From: a bacterium
Lineage (GTDB): Bacteria; Dependentiae; Babeliae; Babeliales; RVW-14
Direction of reading: 5' to 3'
Assembly: GCA_010027825.1 (NCBI GenBank)
Contig: RGUK01000094.1
Location: 1 to 6,112, forward strand
Length of the DNA stretch: 6,112 nucleotides
Positions 1 through 5,881 of the stretch are shown piece by piece. Below the pieces are notes generated by a model. That model made no database searches. It had not been told where the DNA came from and worked only from the letters and a program-made list of their open reading frames with translations. The stretch's first letter is position 1. Every line of letters begins with the position of its first letter. A program made the translations under genes and the position numbers.

Positions 1-3000
1 CCCGCTGACCATGCTGTGCCGCCTTGGTATTTAGGCGTGACCGACGAACCGTCTACTTGCACTGCGCTATTGTAGTAAGCTGTTGCACCTTGAGTAACAA
101 GAAAAGCAACCGTCATTGACTCGCCTGTACTCATCAATGTATTAAGGCTCGTACCGCTTGAGCCACGAAAGTTCACCGTCCAGTTTGCAGATGCGTTGCT
201 GGTGTAGTAAAGAACCGACTGCGTGGTTACATCATAATTAATTGTTCCTGTGGCAGCAGTGGCTGAAACCGTTGCGACTTCCTTGGCGTTTGTGAGTTTT
301 GATGCGGCGACGCTAGTGGACCCGCTGAAAGTTTGAAGAGCGGTGAAAGTTGTAGCAGTGCCAGGAGCAACGTAATCTGTACCAGCGGTAGCATTTGCTA
401 AAGCGCCCCCGGAATTTGCTTTTAGAATTGCCGTTCCTGATGGGGGCGCAAGATAGTCTGTTCCTGCTGTTGCGGCAGTAAACGCGCTTGTGCCGTTGCC
501 TTTGAGTACACCAGTTAAAGTTGTAGCGCCTGTCCCGCCATTAGCTACTGGCAATGTGCCTGTAACAGCACTTGCTAAGCTCACGTTAGTGATGGTGTTG
601 CTACTGCCGTTAATGGTTTTGTTGGTGAGCGTCTGGGTAGTGTCTGTGCCAACAAGCGTGGTAGAAGCATCAGGAAGCGTCAGCGTGCGATTAGCCGTCA
701 GCGTCGTAGGTGAAAGCGTGACGGCGTACGAGCTCGTCCCGCCCGCGCGACCGGCGAGGATCACCGCGTCTTGCGTACTTGCGGCCTGCACTCGAGCAGA
801 GCCGAACAGTTGCAGCTTGTTGACCCCGTCATCCGTCGAGGTGCCGATCAACACGTTGGCCGCGGTCGATATGCGCGCGGCCTCGGTCGATCCGACCAAA
901 AACCGCAGCGGCAGTGTTGTGCCAGTGCCGGCAGCGGTAGACTGAAGTTGAACCGCGGTTGCGTTGATCGTCAGCGTGCCGAACGCCGCGTTGGTGGGAT
1001 CGGACGCCCCGTAAACTTGAAGCTGGCTGTTGACGGAGGTGCCGTTGGGCAGAAGACCAAACAGCGTGTTGCCGTTGGTGGTCGACGTCTGCGCAAACAG
1101 TCGAGTGGCAGACGATAAATCTGCGATCAGTCGAGCGTTGCTGCCGCTGAAGGTCAAGTTGCCCGACAGCGTGCCGCCAGCCAGCGGCAGGTAGGTCGAC
1201 GCAGCAGATGCAGTCGTTAGGTACGAACCTAATGCGGTGTCGACATACCCTTTGGTAGCCGCATCACCACTGGCAGACGGCGAGCCAAGGCCGGTTACTT
1301 GATTGTTGCTCATGGCAATGCTGCCGGTCATTGTTCCGCCGCTCAGCTGCAAATAGCCCGCGGCCGGAACGTAAGCGGCAGTCCAAGCGGCGCCGTCGTA
1401 GACCTTCATTACATTGGCAACGCTGTTCCAATACAGTGCGCCGGTCAATAGCGCGTTGCCGTCGTTGTCAACCGTTGGATCGCTGGTTTTGCTGCCTAGA
1501 TAGCGATCGTCAAAACTGTCGTAACTAGCCGCAGCGGCAGTCGCGCTGTTGGCTGCGCTTGTGGCGCTGCCGCTGGCTGCAGTGGCACTGTTCGAGGCGT
1601 TGGTAGCGCTAGTTGCTGCAGCAGACGCAGAAGCCGCTGCGCTGGTGGCACTACCAAGAATAGAGTCGACGTAAAACTTGGTGGTCGCGTCCTGGTTAGC
1701 TGTTGGATCAGCCATGCCGGTGATCTTGTTGGACCCCATGGCAATAGCGCCCGACATTGTGCCGCCCGATTTCGCCAACAGGCCAGATACCGTTGTGTCA
1801 ATCTGCGTCTTGGTATACGCGTCGGTAATCCCGTAACCAGCCAAAGTGGTGTATGTAGCCGCAGAAGTAACGCGGCCGTACGTGTCGACAGTCAAACCCG
1901 CGTAGGTGCCGCCAGTCACGCCCGTTGTGGCCAGGTCGATATCATCTGAATTTACAACAATGCGTGAAGCTGATGCGGTATTGACGTTGAGCGTGTTGCC
2001 GGTCTTGGTCATACCGGTGCCGGCAGTGATTTGACCGGCACCTGAAAACTGTTCAAACGTAATGGCTGTTGACCCTAGCGTCCCGCCAGCAGCAACGGTA
2101 CACACCCAACCGCTGTTGTCGTTTGTCGTGCCTTGTTCAACAAACAAAAACGCACCGGGAAGCTCAGTCCAAACATCCATGTCTGTGGAACGTGTCCAGA
2201 CGCCTGCGGCAACAACATACACACCGTTGTCGGCGGCCGTGCTCTGGTTTTTGACCAGCACTCGATCACCCGCGATCACTCCCACGCCGTCAATCGTTTG
2301 AGTGCCGGATAGCGTAATGTTGGTTGTAGTTGCGACCCGAACGCTTGCCTTCACATCAAGGCCTTGTGCCACACTGTCGACGTAGTTTTTGGTAGCCGCG
2401 TCTTGTGCGGCCGAAGGATCGCCAAGGCCGGTAATCCTGTTGGTACCCATCGCAATGGCGCCCGACATCGTGCCGCCGGTAAGGGCTAGACGCAGGGCAT
2501 CTTGCGTATCGACGTAACCTTTGTTGGCTGCATCGCCGCTATTTGTCGGATTGGGAAGGTTGATGATGGTCGCGGAGCTGCCCGCATCCATATCCAGCGT
2601 GCCGTTGATCGTGACGTTGTTAAACGTCGAGGTGCCGCTGGCGGCAGTAACGTTACCGGTCAAGTTGCCGCTGACGTTACCAGTCACGTTGCCCGTCAAA
2701 TTGCCGGTGACGTTGCCCGTCAAGTTGCCGGTAAATCCGCTGGAAGCGGACACCGTCGTGAATGCGCCGCTTGAGGGCGTAGTGCCGCCGATCGGGGTGT
2801 TGTTAATCGTGCCGCCGGCGATGGTAACGCTTGAACCCAGGCTAACCGTGCTATTGGCAGACAATGTCGTGAAGTTTCCGGCTGCTCGAGTTGTCGCGCC
2901 AATTGGTGTCGAATCCAGTGTGGAGCTTGTAATTGCCAGGGCTTGCAGTGCAGCAGATGCGATGATTGCTGTGCCGGTGCTGTTGATCATCGCAACCTTG

Positions 3001-3134
3001 TAGCCGTTGCCCGTCAACGTGGGCAATAGATCGAAACCAGCCGTGATGAATTCAAGCTCTGCGCGAAGCGCCGCCGAAGAGCCTGGCGAATTAGGCGTTG
3101 GATAAGTAGTATGCGTGTAATACGGATTGCTCAT
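1..3134 (-). CDS. Modular tail fibre / receptor-binding protein, 3'-partial
   Basis: An uninterrupted frame of at least 1044 codons runs from the ATG at 3134 off the left edge. I checked the frame at points along its length and it is consistent. The start, MSNPYYTHTTYP through GFDLLPTLTGNGYK (about 1-48), resembles a conserved fibre N-terminus that likely attaches to the tail. Next come two TPIG.TT...G.FTT units (76-91 and 113-128) and seven GN[LV]T tetrapeptides (136-163). Four YVD modules end at 210, 254, 491 and 633. Between them lie an AGDRVLVKNQSTAADNGVY module (265-346), a GTGMTKTGNTL...YGRV module (about 355-423), TLAGYGITDAYTK (430-442), a Ser/Ala-rich stretch (493-537) and a YDSFDDRYLGSK module (from 538). 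The C-terminal third holds an LFAQTSTTNG...IGTSTDDGVNKLQ module, LTLPDAS (818-824), TQTLTNKTI, PVANGGTGATTLTG (862-875), and from about 951 a domain with AFLVTQGATAYY and VTPKYQGGTAWSA. These are recurrent phage tail-fibre modules. The domain likely needs about 30-40 more residues beyond the window, which is an inference from similar proteins. Confidence 0.9.
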   Translation of the reverse strand, partial: MSNPYYTHTTYPTPNSPGSSAALRAELEFITAGFDLLPTLTGNGYKVAMINSTGTAIIASAALQALAITSSTLDSTPIGATTRAAGNFTTLSANSTVSLGSSVTIAGGTINNTPIGGTTPSSGAFTTVSASSGFTGNLTGNVTGNLTGNVTGNVSGNLTGNVTAASGTSTFNNVTINGTLDMDAGSSATIINLPNPTNSGDAANKGYVDTQDALRLALTGGTMSGAIAMGTNRITGLGDPSAAQDAATKNYVDSVAQGLDVKASVRVATTTNITLSGTQTIDGVGVIAGDRVLVKNQSTAADNGVYVVAAGVWTRSTDMDVWTELPGAFLFVEQGTTNDNSGWVCTVAAGGTLGSTAITFEQFSGAGQITAGTGMTKTGNTLNVNTASASRIVVNSDDIDLATTGVTGGTYAGLTVDTYGRVTSAATYTTLAGYGITDAYTKTQIDTTVSGLLAKSGGTMSGAIAMGSNKITGMADPTANQDATTKFYVDSILGSATSAAASASAAATSATNASNSATAASGSATSAANSATAAAASYDSFDDRYLGSKTSDPTVDNDGNALLTGALYWNSVANVMKVYDGAAWTAAYVPAAGYLQLSGGTMTGSIAMSNNQVTGLGSPSASGDAATKGYVDTALGSYLTTASAASTYLPLAGGTLSGNLTFSGSNARLIADLSSATRLFAQTSTTNGNTLFGLLPNGTSVNSQLQVYGASDPTNAAFGTLTINATAVQLQSTAAGTGTTLPLRFLVGSTEAARISTAANVLIGTSTDDGVNKLQLFGSARVQAASTQDAVILAGRAGGTSSYAVTLSPTTLTANRTLTLPDASTTLVGTDTTQTLTNKTINGSSNTITNVSLASAVTGTLPVANGGTGATTLTGVLKGNGTSAFTAATAGTDYLAPPSGTAILKANSGGALANATAGTDYVAPGTATTFTALQTFSGSTSVAASKLTNAKEVATVSATAATGTINYDVTTQSVLYYTSNASANWTVNFRGSSGTSLNTLMSTGESMTVAFLVTQGATAYYNSAVQVDGSSVTPKYQGGTAWSA
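721..1200. other. GC-rich island inside the fibre gene
   Basis: By hand count this 480-nt stretch is about 63.5% GC. The 600 nt to its left (1-600) is about 51%, and the lines just to its right (1201-1320) are about 55%. It codes for residues about 645-805: GGTLSGNLTF, then the RLFAQTSTTNG / VYGASDPTNAAFGTL / LIGTSTDDGVNKLQLFGSAR module. The edges roughly match the module's edges, which suggests separate acquisition of this part. Confidence 0.7.
1236..1343 (-). repeat. YVD module 4 of the fibre (residues 598-633)
   Basis: This is a full 36-residue copy: GGTMTGSIAMSNNQVTGLG followed by SPSASGDAATKGYVDT. A shortened relative follows at residues 653-662 (GGTLSGNLTF) with no YVD end, leading straight into the GC-rich module. 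Confidence 0.88.
1524..1658 (-). repeat. Ser/Ala/Thr-rich low-complexity shaft segment (residues 493-537)
   Basis: About 45 residues are made almost only of Ala, Ser, Thr, Asn and Gly, in phrases such as SATSAAASASAAATSATNAS and NSATAASGSATSAANSATAA. This resembles the Ala/Ser repeat region of lambda-type side tail fibres. It separates YVD module 3 from the YDSFDDRYLGSK module and probably forms an extended or coiled trimeric shaft. Confidence 0.85.
1662..1769 (-). repeat. YVD module 3 of the fibre (residues 456-491)
   Basis: This is a full 36-residue copy: GGTMSGAIAMGSNKITGMA followed by DPTANQDATTKFYVDS. It lies about 200 residues after copy 2 and directly before the Ser/Ala-rich stretch. 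It is closest to copy 2, and shares with it a near-identical 25-nt stretch over the SGAIAM-coding part. Confidence 0.9.
2373..2480 (-). repeat. YVD module 2 of the fibre (residues 219-254)
   Basis: This is a full 36-residue copy: GGTMSGAIAMGTNRITGLG followed by DPSAAQDAATKNYVDS. The GGTMSG...ITGL..P...DAATK.YVD pattern is a widespread phage tail-fibre unit, usually placed at junctions between shaft segments. The stretch at 2453-2477 matches 1742-1766 of module 3 at 23 of 25 bases by eye. Confidence 0.9.
2505..2606 (-). repeat. YVD module 1 of the fibre (residues 177-210)
   Basis: This is a degenerate copy: NGTLDMDAGSSATIINL, then PNPTNSGDAANKGYVDT. It lacks the GGTMSG opening of the other copies but keeps the hydrophobic-Asn-Leu turn, the DAA.K segment and the YVD end. 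It connects to copy 2 by only eight residues (QDALRLAL). Confidence 0.8.
2646..2729 (-). repeat. Seven 12-nt tandem repeats encoding GN[LV][TS]
   Basis: Seven uninterrupted units cover exactly 84 nt and encode GNLT GNVT GNLT GNVT GNVS GNLT GNVT (fibre residues 136-163). The period is exact and stays in frame. Units differ mainly at third positions and at the Leu/Val codon, so they are not identical at DNA level. In the protein they would form a thin repetitive beta-type shaft segment. Similar GNVTGN runs occur in other phage structural proteins. Confidence 0.95.
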
Positions 3135-3144
3135 CGAAGTCCTC
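3131..3144 (-). promoter_or_regulatory. Fibre ribosome site and ATGA stop-start overlap
   Basis: On the minus strand GAGGA (3144-3140) lies 5 nt before the fibre ATG (3134-3132). The site is inside the last codons of the nozzle gene. The nozzle stop TGA (3133-3131) shares four bases with the fibre start as ATGA, a classic arrangement for translational coupling. It fixes the fibre start. Confidence 0.85.
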
Positions 3145-5176
3145 GGCGCGGAGTGTAGTGCAGGACAATAGTGTTGACCGTGAACGGTTCATACAAATCT
3201 GACAAGGCGGTGATGCGGATCGCGATATTCTCGGCAGTGCCATCGATTCCAATCTCCGAAGGCGTAACATCGGAGCCGTCCCATACGAAGTTGTCCCAGA
3301 TCAAACTGTCCCAGTAGCTTGAGCGCAGGTCAGCGTCGGTCGTTGTGTCAAACGGTTGCGGCACGTCTGGCCGGCGATAACCCAAGTCGTAACCGAATTG
3401 AATCTGTGCGTAATAGCTGCCGGACAATTCGACGCTCGCTTTGCGGTACCGTTTAAGCACGCGCGGCGATCGCATTGAGTTGTAAACCAAATTGATACTG
3501 GCCGCGATTGGATCGCCGTCAAAACTGGTTCCGGCATCGAACTGATATACAAAACCGTTGTTGGAACCAAAGAATGCAACCGCATTACCGTTGGCATCTT
3601 CACCTTCTGTTGAGCACAGCACGGGACGGAGATATTCAACAGGCATAGACCCCAGCAGCTTGCCGTTTACCACGGTCATGTAGACCGCCGCGCCATCACT
3701 AAAGAACACGCGGTACTGGCCTTTGTTGCGATCCAACGAGCTTGCAGTGGCCAGGTTAAGTCGAGGCTCAATAAACGGGCGCAAGTTCATGGTGAGCGCC
3801 GCTGGCAAGAAGTTACCAAAGTTCAGCGACGTGCCCATGCTAATAATCCCGCGGTCATCAAACACGTAAGCTTGGTCCAGGTTCTGCGCTGTGTAGGCGT
3901 GCGCGCCGGTGCCGGTGTTAAACGTCGACAACTGAAAATTGCTCGAGTCCGTGCCGTAAAGCACGGACGTGTCGTTGCGGGTATAGACACCCAGTGCGCC
4001 GCTTGACTGGTCACCAGGCAGCGCTAGTAAATTCGTGATCGGGCCGCTCATGGCAAGTTCCCCTGCTCCCAGCAAGGGGGTCCACTGGTACGGCGAACCC
4101 AGTGCAGAAAACTGCAGTGACGCGCCAAACGACAGGAATAGATGCTGCTTGTGGACGGCGATGTGCGTCGGCTTGTCGTTTGTCATGCCTGTCACGATGG
4201 GCACGAATATGGTGCCGTCAAACTCAAACGCCCGGTTCTGGCCGTCGCATCCGTACAGACGGTAGTTGCTTTCGCCCCCACCAAAATTGCCGACTACCGT
4301 TTCGTAGCGGCCGTTGGGCGCTAAGGTGATTGCTGAGCCCGCACCGCCTGCTTTGGCACGCACAACCGAGCTGACGGTAATGTTTTCACCGGAAGTAAAC
4401 GTCCCGGTCAAACTGGACAAAATTAGTTGCCCGGCGGCATCACTGGTTGCCCAATCACCGGTTTGCAACGCAACGCGCGTCACAACTCCCGTTGCGCCGC
4501 TGGTTGCGCCGGTAATAGTTACGCCCTCAGTAATTGCCGAAGACCCGGTGTTGAAATTTAATTTGTAGCCCAAGGACACCTGAACCCACCCAGCGGTCGT
4601 TGCTTCGTACATGTTTGCTGAGGCCCCGCCAACGGCATTGCGCCAGGCGTAAACTTTGCCCTTGTATAACGCAACGCCCAACACGGATCCGGCGCCTGGA
4701 ACAGCTTGGATGCTGGAACGGTATTCATCCGCGGCCAGGTTGCGATACGACGCGTCGGTATAGCCGTCAGCCGACACACCCGAGACGCTAACGATCGTGC
4801 CAACCTGTACCGCCGATACCGAGATGCCTTCGCCTGCTACAAACGTCCCTGTCTCGCGCGTAATAACAACGCTGCTACCGTCGCGCGCAATTACTTTGCC
4901 GGTTGCGGTAGAAGACAAACCAACAACTGTAGCGCCCACGTTGACCGTGCCGGTCAGCGTACACACAAGAATGTTGTAGAGCGCGTCAGATGGTTTTGCA
5001 CGGCCGTCAAATCGTTCGTAGCCGGTAATCCGCGTATAGCCTCCATTTACGCTGCACTCAAAGTTTGCAGCTCGACGTGCTATGCCTGAAGGCAGCAGCA
5101 ACGTAGGCGTGACCTGATCCAGGCCTCCACCAAGTCGAATTAGGTCGTATTGAACCGGGGGCGTTTTAAGCGGCAC
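3131..5176 (-). CDS. Probable tail nozzle / tail tube protein (T7 gp12-like role)
   Basis: This 681-residue protein lies between adaptor and fibre, the slot of the tubular nozzle in short-tailed phages. The N-terminus carries a motif set typical of phage tail proteins in this slot: GGGLDQVTP (16-24), an ARRAANFE patch (33-40) and GYTRITGYERFDGR (46-59). Two related beta-rich domains follow (78-122 and 213-270), each ending in a TGTF..GE signature. Residues about 285-610 look like a beta-propeller-type body: short strands such as VYTRNDTSVLYGTD (397-410), AYVFDDRGIISMG (436-448), GQYRVFFSDGAAVYM (486-500), and a SPRVLKRYRKASVELSG segment (570-586). Near the C-terminus a WD pair recurs every five residues (622, 627, 632). 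It starts at GTG behind a strong ribosome site, and its TGA stop overlaps the fibre ATG. The role rests on context and motif memory, and a generic virion structural protein is the safe fallback. Confidence 0.75.
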   Translation of the reverse strand: MPLKTPPVQYDLIRLGGGLDQVTPTLLLPSGIARRAANFECSVNGGYTRITGYERFDGRAKPSDALYNILVCTLTGTVNVGATVVGLSSTATGKVIARDGSSVVITRETGTFVAGEGISVSAVQVGTIVSVSGVSADGYTDASYRNLAADEYRSSIQAVPGAGSVLGVALYKGKVYAWRNAVGGASANMYEATTAGWVQVSLGYKLNFNTGSSAITEGVTITGATSGATGVVTRVALQTGDWATSDAAGQLILSSLTGTFTSGENITVSSVVRAKAGGAGSAITLAPNGRYETVVGNFGGGESNYRLYGCDGQNRAFEFDGTIFVPIVTGMTNDKPTHIAVHKQHLFLSFGASLQFSALGSPYQWTPLLGAGELAMSGPITNLLALPGDQSSGALGVYTRNDTSVLYGTDSSNFQLSTFNTGTGAHAYTAQNLDQAYVFDDRGIISMGTSLNFGNFLPAALTMNLRPFIEPRLNLATASSLDRNKGQYRVFFSDGAAVYMTVVNGKLLGSMPVEYLRPVLCSTEGEDANGNAVAFFGSNNGFVYQFDAGTSFDGDPIAASINLVYNSMRSPRVLKRYRKASVELSGSYYAQIQFGYDLGYRRPDVPQPFDTTTDADLRSSYWDSLIWDNFVWDGSDVTPSEIGIDGTAENIAIRITALSDLYEPFTVNTIVLHYTPRRGLR
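4367..4540 (-). repeat. Nozzle internal domain, copy 2 (residues 213-270)
   Basis: This is the second copy of the beta-rich unit. It has EGVTITGATSGATGVVTRV (217-235), an insertion around QTGDWATSDAAGQ (238-250), and LTGTFTSGENITVSS (256-270). The two copies are separated by about 90 residues that contain SVLGVALYKGKVYAWRN (164-180), a strand-rich stretch that looks like the first blade of the main body. The repeat is visible at protein level. I did not see strong nucleotide identity, so it is probably old or was acquired twice. Confidence 0.65.
4811..4945 (-). repeat. Nozzle internal domain, copy 1 (residues 78-122)
   Basis: This segment reads VGATVVGLSSTATGKVIA, then a strand, then ETGTFVAGEGISVSA. 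It aligns by eye with the longer segment at residues 213-270 of the same protein. Both share a G-x-T-hydrophobic-x-G-x-[TS]-[ST]-x-ATG opening and a TGTF..GE close. Small domains of this type recur in many phage structural proteins. Copy 1 has a shorter loop between opening and close than copy 2. Confidence 0.65.
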
Positions 5177-5181
5177 AGCAG

Positions 5182-5188
5182 CTCCTTT
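5182..5188 (-). promoter_or_regulatory. Strong Shine-Dalgarno site for the nozzle gene, deciding a GTG start
   Basis: On the minus strand this reads AAAGGAG and sits 5 nt before the GTG at 5176-5174. It overlaps the adaptor stop (TAA at 5189-5187), so ribosomes finishing the adaptor arrive on the site. It supports choosing GTG as the start. The conserved-looking N-terminus MPLKTPPVQYDLIRLGGGLD follows directly. Confidence 0.85.
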
Positions 5189-5879
5189 AAGCGAGTGGAG
5201 GGCCGCTCACAATCGTCGGGAGCTGGTCAATATTCATTCGGTTCATCAGACGCTTAAATTCAGTTTCGCCACGCGAGTAAACTTCAGGCGCCGCTTCGTA
5301 ACCGCCGTAAAACATCATTGCTCTATAAACAATCGCAAGATGAAAACGCGTTGGTACGTTGGGCTCGTCAGCATCTGCTGAAAGGTCGTAAGGTCTCTTG
5401 TAATACTCACCGGTAATGACGTAAGGCTGGTCTGGAGTAGCGCCAAAGCCCAAGCTCTTGTCGGCCCCCGGCACAATAGACACTACGACCGGTCGCGCGT
5501 AGGTTGTCCGCATTGTTCCGTACTGGTACAAATTGCGGAACGTTGTGTACTCCATGTAATTCAGCAACTGCTCGTCGACATAGTTTTGACCTACCGACGA
5601 GCACCTAAAGCTGTCGCGCTTCCAGTTGCCAAACGTAGTCCCCACACCAGCTTGTGTTGGCGTGTAGACCTGCTGTTGCGTAACGGTGTTAAATTGCACC
5701 GCATCACGCATCCACTGCCAGTCTTCCTTCGCTGTCTGAATATCAATCCAAGCGCTGTTGATCCAATTGGCTATGCGGGCGTTTTCGCCCGTAAGCCCTT
5801 GAGCCGTTGGCAGTGCGACGTTAGATCCTGAAACGCCGCATTCCACCCGAGCACGATTGATCAGCTGAAGGTAATTCAT
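5187..5879 (-). CDS. Head-tail adaptor protein (phage SU10-type adaptor family)
   Basis: This 230-residue protein probably forms the adaptor ring that docks under the portal and joins it to the tail. The N-terminal segment has the pattern I associate with this family: a first helix around LINRARVECGVSGS (residues 6-19), a Gly-Glu turn at 31-32, a helix RIANWINSAWIDIQ (35-48) and a DWQWMRDA segment (53-60). Next come a beta-rich middle with FGNWKRDSF (83-91), a YMEYTTFRNLYQYG stretch (108-121), and a late TGEYYKRPYDLS motif (156-167). The C-terminal helices include RFHLAIVYRAMMFYGGYEAAPEV (178-200, split by turns). The size and the gene order adaptor, nozzle, fibre fit short-tailed phages, where T7 gp11 fills the equivalent slot. 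The ATG start has no clear Shine-Dalgarno sequence, and coupling to the gene 2 nt upstream could explain that. Family recognition is from memory of the sequence pattern, not from a search. Confidence 0.85.
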   Translation of the reverse strand: MNYLQLINRARVECGVSGSNVALPTAQGLTGENARIANWINSAWIDIQTAKEDWQWMRDAVQFNTVTQQQVYTPTQAGVGTTFGNWKRDSFRCSSVGQNYVDEQLLNYMEYTTFRNLYQYGTMRTTYARPVVVSIVPGADKSLGFGATPDQPYVITGEYYKRPYDLSADADEPNVPTRFHLAIVYRAMMFYGGYEAAPEVYSRGETEFKRLMNRMNIDQLPTIVSGPPLA

Positions 5880-5881
5880 GT

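Noticed and set aside
490..945. 151-codon open frame on the plus strand with hydrophobic, Val/Leu-rich translation
   Set aside because: It lies antisense to the fibre frame, which carries clear module motifs here (LTLPDAS, PVANGGTG). The hydrophobic look comes from reading Ala/Thr/Gly-rich codons backwards.
1496..1801. 101-codon minus-strand frame within the fibre
   Set aside because: It is on the same strand but in another frame from the fibre, and has a Leu/Pro/Arg-rich translation. It has no start signal, and the fibre motifs (YVD module 3 and the Ser/Ala-rich stretch) occupy this stretch.
2646..2729. CRISPR-like or iteron-like array
   Set aside because: The units are contiguous with no spacers, have a 12-nt period that matches four codons, and sit inside a coding frame. 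They are a protein repeat, not a replication or immunity element.
2521..3003. 160-codon plus-strand frame with a repeated LPVTLPVK pattern
   Set aside because: It is the complement of the GN[LV]T tandem array and flanking fibre sequence. The repeat is inherited from the real gene and there is no ribosome site or family match.
4706..5089. 127-codon plus-strand frame opposite the nozzle gene
   Set aside because: It is antisense to a well-supported coding frame, with an Arg/Cys-rich translation typical of shadow frames.
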